Shown here piece after piece: positions 35,184-44,092 of a stretch of DNA of 64,000 nt (position 1 is its first letter; every line of letters starts with the position of its first letter). Location: NCBI RefSeq assembly GCF_003477885.1, contig NZ_QUEE01000009.1:1-64000 (forward strand), in the 5' to 3' direction. The notes below the pieces were generated by a model. It had not been told where the DNA came from, searched no databases, and saw nothing but the letters and a program-made list of their open reading frames with translations. The position numbers and the translations under genes were made by a program. This stretch comes from Lachnotalea sp. AF33-28. Lineage in GTDB: Bacteria; Bacillota; Clostridia; Lachnospirales; Lachnospiraceae.

Positions 35184-36653
35184 TTACAGGACGCCTGTTC
35201 CTGAAGGCACATAATATTTCTGATTCTTGCTTTTAGGAGTTTCCGGCAATGTCATCTTAAGCCTGCCCATTTCCAGCAGCGGGCGTATATATTTAGATAC
35301 TACATAATAAGGGCTGTCAATGCCGATATAGTCCGCAATCTCCGTGCGGCTCCTGGGACGTTCGCAGTAAAACAGGATCTGCTGCATCGCATCCGGAAGA
35401 GCTTCCGAAACTGCGAATTCCCGTTTCCCGCCTGAAGGACGGTTATACAGGGTAACGCGGAAGATGCCTCTTTGGCTTTCAAAAACTGCCGGTGGCAGCC
35501 CTGCCCTCTCCATCTCATCCACAACGGTCGGAATGCCCGAAAATCGGTTTTCAGTTCCGAGCATTACCTCCAGACCGCCCGCAATAAAGGGGTTTCTGGT
35601 GTCCGCGGCCACTTTTCCCAACTCGTCCAACGTGATTCTGCCATACAGGCCTCCCGGATTTTCCACCTCCAGGCGGTCGCTGTACAAAATTACACGGATC
35701 GGAGAATTGTCCGTATGGATGCTGTAATCCCGGTGTATCAAAGCGTTCAATACGATCTCACGCACCGCCTTCATCGGATATTCCGTGCGGTCCGCTCTCT
35801 TGCCCTCATCATCTACAATCGTTGCGTTGCGTATATTTCGCCGTATAAAGGCAAGCGTATCTTCCAGTATCTGGGTCAGGGTTCCCTCAATGCGCTGATT
35901 ATCAATAAATCTCTCGCCATTCACCCCCAAACCGCCGAATTTCGTCCCGTCCACCACCATCGCCGTGACGCTAAGCTGCGGAAAAAAAGCCTGAGGATAT
36001 TCGCCCAGCATCATGATCCCCGCTACGGTCGGTATTCCCTGTTCCGTGATTCCCTGCAGCTTAAGTATCTTCTCATTGGGCTGTTTGGCCAGATTAGGTT
36101 TGGCTTTTTTTAACTTCAGAAAGTATTCCGCAAGCGCGTCCGGATCGAGTGAATCCGTCGATGCCCTCAAAACGGGCCTAAGCTCATCCTGTATTTTTCT
36201 TTTAAATGCTTCATAGCTGTATACTTCGTATTCTGTCATCGGCATATCCGCCTCCCCCACACGGATATAAGCTCCCCGCAGTCTGCCGCTGCCCTTATAG
36301 AAACACGGTTTTTCAAATATATCACATTCCGAAATTTCCGCGCTCACCACTATCTTACCTTCTATTTCAGCCACAGTAAAAACAGGGCGGACCACAGGCT
36401 GCATCTGAAGCGCCTGATTGGTCACCTGGACCTGCAGGTCCTGTGCATCATAAACTCCGACAATTTCGTAATCCGTTTTCTCATCTATGCCGAATAAAAT
36501 AATACCTCCGCCTGTCTGATTGGAAAAAGCGGATAACGTGTCATACAGCCGCTCCGGCGTTCCATCATGGGCGCGTTTCAGTTCGATGTCCTGGCGTTCG
36601 CATTTCTGCCTTGTCACATTTTTGACTAAATTAATAAGTTCTATCGCTAACAT
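35184..36653 (-). CDS. AlbA_2/Schlafen-domain putative ATP-binding transcriptional regulator
   Basis: The 489-residue protein begins with a domain of AlbA_2 type (FSNQTGGGIILFGIDEK near residue 45 and an AYIRVGEADMPM segment near 130). A middle region follows with ALIHRDYS and YSDRLEVENPGGLYG, as in RecG-like putative transcriptional regulators of the COG2865 group, then a C-terminal winged helix (SRTEIADYIGIDSPYYVVSKYI). The middle block resembles a GHKL ATPase. It stands alone with its own promoter between the carbohydrate and purine loci. Target genes and ligand are unknown. Length is typical. Confidence 0.8.
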   Translation of the reverse strand: MLAIELINLVKNVTRQKCERQDIELKRAHDGTPERLYDTLSAFSNQTGGGIILFGIDEKTDYEIVGVYDAQDLQVQVTNQALQMQPVVRPVFTVAEIEGKIVVSAEISECDIFEKPCFYKGSGRLRGAYIRVGEADMPMTEYEVYSYEAFKRKIQDELRPVLRASTDSLDPDALAEYFLKLKKAKPNLAKQPNEKILKLQGITEQGIPTVAGIMMLGEYPQAFFPQLSVTAMVVDGTKFGGLGVNGERFIDNQRIEGTLTQILEDTLAFIRRNIRNATIVDDEGKRADRTEYPMKAVREIVLNALIHRDYSIHTDNSPIRVILYSDRLEVENPGGLYGRITLDELGKVAADTRNPFIAGGLEVMLGTENRFSGIPTVVDEMERAGLPPAVFESQRGIFRVTLYNRPSGGKREFAVSEALPDAMQQILFYCERPRSRTEIADYIGIDSPYYVVSKYIRPLLEMGRLKMTLPETPKSKNQKYYVPSGTGVL

Positions 36654-36679
36654 GCGCCTGCCTCCCTTCTTCTTTATTT

Positions 36680-36708
36680 ATTATAACCGCCGCGACGTAT
36701 TTACACAA
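36680..36708 (-). promoter_or_regulatory. promoter of the AlbA_2 regulator gene
   Basis: On the minus strand TTGTGT (36703-36708) and TATAAT (36680-36685) are 17 bases apart, with GGGAGG and the ATG about 20 bases further on. The leader is therefore very short. Confidence 0.65.
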
Positions 36709-36863
36709 GTTTTTCGCAAATTTTTCACAAAAAACAAATTTTCATAAATTTATCGCAACTATAGTGTGGGGTTTTTCTGAATTCATCAGAATATAAACCA
36801 TACCGTTCTCGGTATCGGGATTCATCTCCGGCACAGAAAAGGACTTCAGATCCAGGCATGAAA

Positions 36864-36897
36864 AAGGCGCCGCTCCATCACCCGGAAACGGCGCCTT
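36864..36897 (-). terminator. terminator of purC-purB
   Basis: On the minus strand AAGGCGCCG and CGGCGCCTT (36889-36897 and 36864-36872) form a 9-bp stem followed by a T run. It lies about 45 bases after the purB stop. The rest of 36709-36863 shows only AT-rich sequence. Confidence 0.85.
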
Positions 36898-36941
36898 CAT
36901 TCACGGCCGGCAGTTCAAAAACTTACCGCCTTATACATTGA

Positions 36942-38372
36942 TTATACATTGATCTCGGCTTTTAACCCGAGCAGTTCTTTATTCTCCTCAAGCAGCGGCG
37001 CGATCACATACGCAAGGAACTCTTCCACCTGCTGCGTGGCGCGGCCGGTATATCTGGAAGGGTCCATGGCCGCTTTCAGGTCATCCAGGCTTAGGCCGAA
37101 GGCCGGATCCGCCGCGATCAGCTCCAGCAGATTGTTATCCTGGCCGTTCACCTTGACATTTTTGCCCGCTTCCATGGAAAGGCTGCGGATTCTTTCATGA
37201 AGCTCCTGACGGTCGCCGCCGGCCTTCACCGCATCCATCATGATGTTCTCGGTGGCCATAAAGGGCAGCTCCGACATCAGCCGTTTCTCAATCACCTTCG
37301 GATATACAACCAGGCCGTCCACCACATTCAGATACAGATCCAGGATGCCGTCCACAGCAAGGAAACCCTCCGGGATGCTGATCCGCTTATTGGCGGAATC
37401 GTCCAGCGTTCTCTCAAACCACTGTGTGGAGGCGGTCAGCATGGGATTCATGGCATCCGCCATCACATAGTTCGCCAGGGACGCGATGCGCTCGCTCCTC
37501 ATGGGATTGCGCTTATAGGCCATAGCCGAGGAACCGATCTGGCTCTTCTCAAAGGGCTCTTCGATCTCCTTTAAATGCTGCAGCAGACGGATATCATTGG
37601 AAAATTTATGGGCACTCTGGGCAATCCCCGCCAGGACATTTAACACACGGCTGTCCACCTTGCGGGAATAGGTCTGTCCGGATACGGGATAACATCCTTC
37701 AAATCCCATCTTTTCAGCGATTCTCTGATCCAACCGCCTGCACTTCTCATGATCTCCCTCAAACAGCTCCAGAAAACTCGCCTGGGTGCCCGTCGTTCCC
37801 TTGGAGCCCAGCAGCCTCATGCTGCCGATCAGATACTCCAGATCCTCCAGATCCAGTTTCAGCTCCATCATCCATAGCGTGGCGCGCTTGCCCACCGTGG
37901 TCGGCTGCGCGGGCTGAAAATGGGTGAACGCCAGCGTGGGCTGCGCCTTATACTTATCCGCAAATTTCGTCAGCTCTGCGATCACATTCACCAGTTTCTT
38001 CTTCACCAGCCGCAGAGCCTCGGTCATCACGATCAGATCCGTATTATCCCCCACATAGCAGGAGGTGGCTCCCAGATGGATAATGCCCTTGGCTTTCGGG
38101 CACTGCACGCCGTATGCGTACACGTGGGACATCACATCGTGACGAACCTCCTTCTCCCTCTGCCTGGCAACTTCGTAATTAATATCGTCCTGATGTTCCT
38201 TCAGCTCATCGATCTGCTCCTGGGTCACCGGCAGTCCCAATTCTCTCTCGGTCTCCGCCAGCGCGATCCACAGCCTCCTCCATGTGCGAAACTTCTTATC
38301 CGGTGAAAAAATATACTGCATCTCCTCGCTCGCATAACGCTCGGACAGCGGACTTAAGTATTTGTCATACAT
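36942..38372 (-). CDS. purB: adenylosuccinate lyase
   Basis: The 476-residue protein belongs to the fumarase/aspartase superfamily, with the signature SSAMAYKRNPMRSERI near residue 290, the TSCYVGDNTD block and THFQPAQPTTVGKR. It cleaves fumarate from SAICAR and from adenylosuccinate in purine synthesis. It follows purC on the same strand, 165 bases downstream, with a hairpin and the two-hairpin leader element in the gap. AAGGAGGA precedes the ATG. Length is typical of the longer PurB form. Confidence 0.96.
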   Translation of the reverse strand: MYDKYLSPLSERYASEEMQYIFSPDKKFRTWRRLWIALAETERELGLPVTQEQIDELKEHQDDINYEVARQREKEVRHDVMSHVYAYGVQCPKAKGIIHLGATSCYVGDNTDLIVMTEALRLVKKKLVNVIAELTKFADKYKAQPTLAFTHFQPAQPTTVGKRATLWMMELKLDLEDLEYLIGSMRLLGSKGTTGTQASFLELFEGDHEKCRRLDQRIAEKMGFEGCYPVSGQTYSRKVDSRVLNVLAGIAQSAHKFSNDIRLLQHLKEIEEPFEKSQIGSSAMAYKRNPMRSERIASLANYVMADAMNPMLTASTQWFERTLDDSANKRISIPEGFLAVDGILDLYLNVVDGLVVYPKVIEKRLMSELPFMATENIMMDAVKAGGDRQELHERIRSLSMEAGKNVKVNGQDNNLLELIAADPAFGLSLDDLKAAMDPSRYTGRATQQVEEFLAYVIAPLLEENKELLGLKAEINV

Positions 38373-38393
38373 AAAAATTCTTCCTCCTTATCT

Positions 38394-38440
38394 TGTCACC
38401 AGCCGCAGGCTGATGACCTGCGCACACTTCAGTGTGCTTC
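38394..38440 (-). repeat. two-hairpin leader element, copy upstream of purB
   Basis: On the minus strand GCACAC-TGAA-GTGTGC is followed by GTCATCAGCC-TGC-GGCTGGTGAC, then the purB ribosome site. The orientation relative to the gene is the same as in the four plus-strand copies. Confidence 0.8.
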
Positions 38441-38460
38441 ATCTTACGGTATTTTTTTAA

Positions 38461-38495
38461 AGGCAGCGGGCCGGGTCTTCCCCTGTCTGCTGCCT
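38461..38495 (-). other. intercistronic hairpin between purC and purB
   Basis: AGGCAGC (38461-38467) and GCTGCCT (38489-38495) form a 7-bp stem with a 21-base loop, followed on the minus strand by TTTAAAAAAA. It may reduce read-through from purC into purB. Confidence 0.4.
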
Positions 38496-38537
38496 CTTCA
38501 TAATCTATGCCTTTACTCAATTATCTTTAATTCTATA

Positions 38538-39251
38538 TTATTTATGGATGCCCAGACGCTTGAATACCTCTTCATATGCATCTTCCACATTGCCCAGATC
38601 TCTGCGGAAACGGTCCTTATCCAGCTTCTCATGGGTGTTGATGTCCCACAGTCTGCAGGTGTCCGGAGAGATTTCATCCGCCAGGATGATAGTTCCGTCC
38701 GAGGTCTTGCCGAACTCGATCTTAAAGTCCACCAGCTCAATGCCGATGCTCTTGAAATACTCAATCATCACTTCATTGACCTTCAGAGCGTATTTAGCAA
38801 TGGTGTCGATCTCTTCCTGCGTTGCCAGGCCCAGTGCCAGCGCATAGTAATCATTGATGAACGGATCGCCCAGCGCGTCATCCTTATAGCTGAACTCCAG
38901 TGTGGGGCAAAGCAGCTTTCTGCCTTCTTCAATGCCCATTTTCTTGGAAAAACTTCCTGCCGCGATATTTCTTACGATTACTTCCAGCGGTACGATCTGA
39001 ACTTTCTTTACTGCGGTCTCTCTGTCACTTAATTCTTCTACAAGATGGGTAGGTACGCCTTCCTTTTCCAGCAGTCTCATGATGTGATTGGACATCTTGT
39101 TGTTAATCACGCCTTTGCCTACGATGGTGCCCTTTTTCAGTCCGTTAAACGCGGTGGCATCGTCCTTATAATCTACAATCAGGACGTCCTCCACGTCAGT
39201 CTTGTAAACTTTTTTTGCTTTTCCTTCGTACAGTAAATCCAGTTTTTCCAT
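38538..39251 (-). CDS. purC: phosphoribosylaminoimidazole-succinocarboxamide synthase
   Basis: The 237-residue protein begins MEKLDLLYEGKAKKVY, the SAICAR synthetase start, and contains DDATAFNG, EVIVRNIAAGSFSK and LADEISPDTCRLWD. It joins CAIR and aspartate with ATP in purine synthesis. The start at 39251 follows AGAGGAGAAAAGTG; an in-frame ATG 22 codons upstream lies in the leader. It is the first gene of the purC-purB unit. No purine riboswitch is visible in the roughly 95-base leader, which contains a short GTCCG/CGGAC hairpin. Confidence 0.96.
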   Translation of the reverse strand: MEKLDLLYEGKAKKVYKTDVEDVLIVDYKDDATAFNGLKKGTIVGKGVINNKMSNHIMRLLEKEGVPTHLVEELSDRETAVKKVQIVPLEVIVRNIAAGSFSKKMGIEEGRKLLCPTLEFSYKDDALGDPFINDYYALALGLATQEEIDTIAKYALKVNEVMIEYFKSIGIELVDFKIEFGKTSDGTIILADEISPDTCRLWDINTHEKLDKDRFRRDLGNVEDAYEEVFKRLGIHK

Positions 39252-39352
39252 CACTTTTCTCCTCTTTCTTTTTATCCTTGGGCCGCCTGGAGGGTAAAAA
39301 CCTGAAGGGGCTGGCAAAGTCCGGCCCTTTACGGACCGCTGCCTACGCGCAT

Positions 39353-39381
39353 ATTATACTCCTACCCCTTTTGAAAAGCAA
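39353..39381 (-). promoter_or_regulatory. promoter of purC-purB
   Basis: On the minus strand TTGCTT (39376-39381) and TATAAT (39353-39358) are 17 bases apart. It diverges from the amidohydrolase operon promoter about 50 bases away. Confidence 0.65.
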
Positions 39382-39429
39382 GAGAGCCTGTTTTTTTTTC
39401 ACATTCTGTCAGTTTTGATATAAAAGGAG

Positions 39430-39458
39430 TTGATTTATTTGGCAATTAATATTATAAT
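39430..39458 (+). promoter_or_regulatory. promoter of the amidohydrolase/NifH-like/importer operon
   Basis: TTGATT (39430-39435) and TATAAT (39453-39458) are 17 bases apart. Downstream at 39483-39496 the dyad AGTTTTACTAAACT (AGTTT/AAACT around four bases) lies in the leader and is a candidate operator. No regulator gene is adjacent. Confidence 0.65.
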
Positions 39459-39534
39459 GATTTCAATTTGTGTTAAAAGTTCAGTTTTACTAAACTTTAG
39501 ATAAAGTAATATGCGTTTTGGAGGGTTTAAAACA

Positions 39535-40857
39535 GTGGATGCCATTGAGAGGAAAATTCTGGACGCCATCGACGCCCGTTCCGGTGAATTGCTTGAGTTC
39601 GCCGAGGATATCTTCCGCCATCCTGAGACCGGTTTTCACGAAGTCCGCACATCAGGTAAAACCGCGGAACAGTTTCGCAGGCTGGGGCTTTCCGTGCGTG
39701 AAGGGCTGGCTGTAACCGGTGTGGAAGGAAGGCTTGCCTGCACTTTAGACAGTCCCGGGGCACATATCGCCGTGATCGGGGAGCTGGACGGCATAGTATG
39801 CCGTGACCACCCCTATGCCGATGCGGCTACCGGCTGCGCCCACGCCTGCGGCCACCACGCACAGCTTACCGCCATGCTGGGGGCTGCCATCGCGCTGTCC
39901 GATCCTGCGGTGCGCAGCGCGCTTTGCGGGGAGATCTCCTTTCTGGCTGTCCCGGCCGAGGAATACGTGCCGGACTCCACCAGGCGTGAAGTGGAATCCG
40001 CCTACGGCGTGAAATTCAGCGGTTCCGGCAAGAGCGAACTGATCCGCACTGGAGTTTTCGATACGGTGGATATTGCTATGACCTGTCATGTACATATGGC
40101 GCATTCCGATGCGGGCCTTTTATTAGGAAACGTTGCCGCCAACGGATTTCTGTCCAAAAAAATCATCATGCACGGAAAAGCCAGCCACGCCGCCATAGCC
40201 CCCTGGAACGGTATCAACGCCTTAAACGCCGCCACATCCGGCATGAATATGCTGGGGCTTTTGCGTGAAACCTTTCCCGATGACGAACACATCCGCGTGC
40301 ACGGCATATTACTAAAGGGAGGGGACGCCGTCAATGTGGTTCCTGAAGAGGTTGTCCTGGAAGAGATGATCCGGGCCGGATCGCTTAACGCGATCAAAAG
40401 GGTCTGCGGTCAGGTGAACCGGGTGTTTGAAGGCGCGGCGCACGCATTCGGCGCGAAAGCCGAGATCCGAAACATGCCCGGATATCTGCCGGTCATCGCA
40501 AGGCCTGCGGATCCCGCACTGATTGATGCAGCGGAGCTTTTAAAGGAAGAGGTTTCCTATGAATGCGCCACCCCTTCCATGTTTAACGGCGCATGTACGG
40601 ATGTGGGCGATCTGTCCCATATCATGCCGGTGGTCAATTTCACACACGGAGGTTTTTGCGGGTCGCTCCATGCCTCCGATTTTGCCATAACCGATCCGGT
40701 CAGGGCATATATCATCCCCGCTAAGATGATGGCGCTCACCGCGTACCGCCTGCTTAAGGATCACGCGGCGGAAGGCCGTAAAATTATTTCCGAATTCACC
40801 CCTGTATTTACCGCAGAGGAATACATACATTTCATTGAAGAAATGGCCGGTGCATAG
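39535..40857 (+). CDS. M20-family amidohydrolase
   Basis: The 440-residue protein has the M20 layout: FRHPETGFHE near residue 30, a GELDGI block, ACGHHAQLTAMLGAA near 105 and VPAEEYV with the catalytic Glu pair. The usual ACGHDxH reads ACGHHAQ, as in some aminoacyl or p-aminobenzoyl-glutamate type hydrolases. A lid domain occupies about 200-310. It should release an amino acid or amine from an N-acyl or amide substrate. I chose the GTG at 39535 because GGAGGG lies nine bases upstream and an ATG at 39511 precedes that site. It is the first gene of the seven-gene operon. Confidence 0.82.
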   Translation: MDAIERKILDAIDARSGELLEFAEDIFRHPETGFHEVRTSGKTAEQFRRLGLSVREGLAVTGVEGRLACTLDSPGAHIAVIGELDGIVCRDHPYADAATGCAHACGHHAQLTAMLGAAIALSDPAVRSALCGEISFLAVPAEEYVPDSTRREVESAYGVKFSGSGKSELIRTGVFDTVDIAMTCHVHMAHSDAGLLLGNVAANGFLSKKIIMHGKASHAAIAPWNGINALNAATSGMNMLGLLRETFPDDEHIRVHGILLKGGDAVNVVPEEVVLEEMIRAGSLNAIKRVCGQVNRVFEGAAHAFGAKAEIRNMPGYLPVIARPADPALIDAAELLKEEVSYECATPSMFNGACTDVGDLSHIMPVVNFTHGGFCGSLHASDFAITDPVRAYIIPAKMMALTAYRLLKDHAAEGRKIISEFTPVFTAEEYIHFIEEMAGA

Positions 40858-40906
40858 CAATTGTTCCGGAAACTTTTGAAGGTTTCCGGTTTCTGGGAGG
40901 CAGATT

Positions 40907-41725
40907 ATGATTCAGAAAATCGGTTTTTTAGGAAAAGGCGGGATCGGGAAATCCACGATCATCTGCCATTTAAGCGCAGCGCTCTCAAATATGGGATATC
41001 ACGTGCTGCAGATCGGCAATGATATCAGCCTGAATTCCACCGCGATACTGCGCGGCGATCAGGATATCATCCCCGTGCTGGAAGAATACAGGGAAAAATA
41101 CGTATTAAACCTGGAAGATTATATTGTAAAGAGCGGCTGCGGCGTATACTGTATGGAGCTTGGCAGCCTGGACCCCGGGGTGGGCTGTATGGCCAGGAGC
41201 ATCGATATGATCGATGACATGCTGGTAAGCCAGGGCATCTACGATAAACTGGCCCTGGACTTTCTGTTTTATGATGTCTCCGTGGACAGTCCCTGCAGCG
41301 GGTATATGCTGCCCATAAGAAACCATGCCTGGAGCCGCAGCGTGATTTTTATCAATTCCGGATTTCCTTCCATCGCTACGGCCAACTGCATATTAAATAC
41401 GATCAAAAGCCATTCGGCGCATCAGACCCTGCCGGTGCAGCTCATCATCAGCGAGGATGAGCGCGCACATAACTGCGGCCTGCCCGCCGCCTTTGCGGAA
41501 GCGGTAAATGTGCCGGTTTTAAGCTGTGTGCATCAGTGCCACAGGCTTGAGGAGTGCTCCGAGCTCGGCAGAACCATTTACCAGTCCTCTCCGGACTGTG
41601 CGGAATGCGTGACGTTAAACGGCCTGGCTCAAAAACTGCTGGAAGATGTCCGGTGTTCGGATATACAGCCGTTTCAGCGGAAGGATCTGCTGGAATGGAA
41701 CCGGAAGATGTGTAAGAAATGCTAG
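40907..41725 (+). CDS. solitary NifH-like iron-sulfur ATPase
   Basis: The 272-residue protein is a member of the nitrogenase Fe-protein family: P-loop GKGGIGKST at residues 9-17, DPGVGCMAR with Cys94 equivalent to NifH Cys97, and YDVSVDSPCSGYMLPIR with Cys130 equivalent to NifH Cys132. The switch I aspartate of DPKADST is kept (DISLNST), but Lys and the second Asp are changed. A homodimer bridging one 4Fe-4S cluster and passing electrons on ATP hydrolysis is therefore likely. No NifD/NifK-type partner is present here. The C-terminal 70 residues are unusually rich in cysteine (CVHQC, CAEC, CKKC). It overlaps the next amidohydrolase gene by seven bases. Confidence 0.85.
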   Translation: MIQKIGFLGKGGIGKSTIICHLSAALSNMGYHVLQIGNDISLNSTAILRGDQDIIPVLEEYREKYVLNLEDYIVKSGCGVYCMELGSLDPGVGCMARSIDMIDDMLVSQGIYDKLALDFLFYDVSVDSPCSGYMLPIRNHAWSRSVIFINSGFPSIATANCILNTIKSHSAHQTLPVQLIISEDERAHNCGLPAAFAEAVNVPVLSCVHQCHRLEECSELGRTIYQSSPDCAECVTLNGLAQKLLEDVRCSDIQPFQRKDLLEWNRKMCKKC

Positions 41726-43068
41726 ACTTCGCCATCAACTACGGCACGGTGGTGGATACGCAGCACAGACAGCTGATAAAGAAACATGTGGGAATTTTGG
41801 GAGGCAGGATCACAGAACTCTCCGACACGCCTCTCAATGCGGCCCGCGAAATCAATGCGGACGGCCTGATCGTATCCCCCGGATTTATCGATGCCCATGG
41901 CCATGTGGACGGCCAGCCCTATTCCGGTGAGCTCTCCGCCTGTCAGGGCATCACCACCACGGTGGGCGGCAACTGCGGCCTAAGCCCCATGTGTTTAAAG
42001 ACTTTTTTCGAGGAACAGGAGAAACATGGCTTTTTCATCAATCAGGCGGAAATGGTGGGGCACAGCTTCAGCCTGCGCCATGCAATCGGCCTGACGGATG
42101 AATATGCGCCTGCAGACTGTACACAAATCCGGCGAATGGCGGAGCTTGCGGATCAGGCCCTCTCCCAGGGTGCCTGCGGCGTGTCCTTCGGTCTGGATTA
42201 TTCGCCCGGCGCTTCCCTTGATGAGGTGATCGCCCTGTCTAAAGTCGGGGCGAAGTACAACAGAGTCTGCTCCGTGCACTCCCGCCTGTTTACGGAACAC
42301 GATCTCTACTCACTGTATGAACTTTTTACCGTGGCAAAGCTGTCCGGAGCGCGCATGCTGCTCTCCCATTTCGTTTACCAGTACTGTGCCAGTTCGGTAA
42401 ATGACGCGCTGCAGATCGTGGAAGACGCCAAAAGCCGTGGGCTTGATATCATGATCGACAGCGGCATGTATACCAGCTGGTCCACCTACGTGGGCACTGC
42501 CACCTATGATCCGCAGCTGCTGCACGACAACAATCTGCATTACGGCAACATGGTTGTGGCCACCGGCCCCTATATCGGCCGGACGCTGGATGAAGAACTG
42601 CTGCTAAACCTGCGCAAAAACCATCCCGATGACTCCGTCATCTACTGCGAGGGCACGCCCGGGGATGTGTATGAATGTTTAAAAAGGCCCTATGCCATGC
42701 CGTCCACCGACACAGGCGAATATAAAAAAGGCGAGGGACACCCGCAGATCGCGGGATCGTTCCCCAAATATATTAAGGAAATGGTCCTGGAACAGAAGCT
42801 GCTCTCACTGGAAGAAGCCATATTTAAAGCCACGCTGCTGCCGGCATCCACCTTCGGATTTAAAGATAAGGGAATTGTAAAGCCCGGCATGGACGCAGAT
42901 CTGGTGCTGTTTGACCCTGTAAGGATCTGCGATATGGCCCGATTCCCCCACGAGGGGCTTCCCGATGCCAAACCGAAAGGCATCCCCTACGTGTTTGTGC
43001 AGGGCCGCCCTGCAGTGGACGGGGCAGTCTTTACCGGAGAGCGGTCCGGCAGAGTGATCCGCCTGTGA
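41719..43068 (+). CDS. amidohydrolase, N-acyl-D-amino-acid deacylase-like
   Basis: The 449-residue protein has a metal-dependent amidohydrolase barrel with GFIDAHGHVDGQ (HxH ligands) near residue 55 and GGNCGLSPM near 90, the latter typical of D-aminoacylases. VHSRLF near 190 and LLSHF near 215 supply further ligands, and GMDADLVLFD closes the small beta domain. Such enzymes split N-acyl-D-amino acids or related cyclic amides in the cytoplasm. It is translationally coupled to the NifH-like gene. Two different amidohydrolases plus an importer suggest a catabolic route for an imported amidated or acylated compound, whose identity is unknown. Confidence 0.82.
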   Translation: MLDFAINYGTVVDTQHRQLIKKHVGILGGRITELSDTPLNAAREINADGLIVSPGFIDAHGHVDGQPYSGELSACQGITTTVGGNCGLSPMCLKTFFEEQEKHGFFINQAEMVGHSFSLRHAIGLTDEYAPADCTQIRRMAELADQALSQGACGVSFGLDYSPGASLDEVIALSKVGAKYNRVCSVHSRLFTEHDLYSLYELFTVAKLSGARMLLSHFVYQYCASSVNDALQIVEDAKSRGLDIMIDSGMYTSWSTYVGTATYDPQLLHDNNLHYGNMVVATGPYIGRTLDEELLLNLRKNHPDDSVIYCEGTPGDVYECLKRPYAMPSTDTGEYKKGEGHPQIAGSFPKYIKEMVLEQKLLSLEEAIFKATLLPASTFGFKDKGIVKPGMDADLVLFDPVRICDMARFPHEGLPDAKPKGIPYVFVQGRPAVDGAVFTGERSGRVIRL

Positions 43069-43105
43069 CCATAAAGACGAAAGCAATGAGGAGAAGAGGA
43101 GAATT

Positions 43106-44089
43106 ATGAGCGAAGTACTATTGGATCTGGTAGATATAAAGAAAAGCTTCGGCGACGTGGAAGTGTTAAAGGGAATCAGCCTTGGAATCCATAAGGGAGA
43201 GTTCATCACCCTTCTGGGTTCCTCCGGCTGCGGCAAGACCACCACCCTGCGCATCATCGCTGGCCTGGAGACGCCTGACAGCGGCAAGGTGCTGCTGGAC
43301 GGCAAAGATATCACGGATATGGAGCCGCATAAGCGGGATGTCAATACGGTGTTTCAGAACTACGCGCTGTTCCCGCACATGACGGTGGCCGCCAATGTGG
43401 GATATGGCCTGAAGATACGCAAAGTTCCCAAGGAAACGATCGCGTCCGAAGTGGAAAAAGCGCTGCAGCTCGTGCAGCTTCCAGGCTATGACAAGCGCAT
43501 GCCGTCGGAACTTAGCGGAGGCCAGAGACAGCGCGTGGCCATCGCGCGCGCCATCGTCAACCATCCGCAGGTGCTGCTGCTTGACGAGCCGCTGGGCGCT
43601 CTGGATCTGCAGCTGCGCCGCCAGATGCAGCTGGAGCTCAAACGTCTGCAGAAAAAGCTGGGAATCACCTTTATCTACATCACCCATGACCAGGAAGAGG
43701 CCATCAACATGTCCGACCGCATCGTGGTCATGAATGAAGGAGTATTTGAACAGATCGGCACCCCCGATGAAGTCTATAATACGCCGAAGAGCAGCTTTGT
43801 GGCCCGTTTCATCGGCAATGCCAACATCATTACATGTCAGAGAGACGGCCGTGCAGTCACGCTGGCCGTGCGCAGTGAAAACATCCTGATCAATGATCCC
43901 GATAACTGCCCCTATACCGCCACCGTCCTGGAGAAATCCTTCGCCGGCGGCATGCTGCGGGTGGTGCTGCGTCTGCAGTCCGGTGAGGAGATCGTGGCCA
44001 GCCGCCATGGCATCAATATCAAGACAGAAGTCGGAGAAACCGTGCATACGGGCTGGAATCCGGAGCACGCGGTAGAGGTGGAAGAATAG
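43106..44089 (+). CDS. ABC transporter ATPase, PotA type
   Basis: The 327-residue protein has Walker A GSSGCGKTT, the Q-loop VFQNYALFPHM, signature LSGGQRQRVAIARAI and Walker B LLDEPLGALD, then a C-terminal TOBE-like regulatory domain shorter than in E. coli PotA. It energises the permeases encoded next. GGAGAATT precedes the ATG and 37 bases separate it from the amidohydrolase gene. Substrate is probably a cationic or polyamine-like compound by family, but the operon context points to a modified relative. Confidence 0.92.
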   Translation: MSEVLLDLVDIKKSFGDVEVLKGISLGIHKGEFITLLGSSGCGKTTTLRIIAGLETPDSGKVLLDGKDITDMEPHKRDVNTVFQNYALFPHMTVAANVGYGLKIRKVPKETIASEVEKALQLVQLPGYDKRMPSELSGGQRQRVAIARAIVNHPQVLLLDEPLGALDLQLRRQMQLELKRLQKKLGITFIYITHDQEEAINMSDRIVVMNEGVFEQIGTPDEVYNTPKSSFVARFIGNANIITCQRDGRAVTLAVRSENILINDPDNCPYTATVLEKSFAGGMLRVVLRLQSGEEIVASRHGINIKTEVGETVHTGWNPEHAVEVEE

Positions 44090-44092
44090 ACT

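Noticed and set aside
39252..39352. Purine riboswitch in the purC leader
   Set aside because: I looked for the conserved purine aptamer core and found only a short GTCCG/CGGAC hairpin.
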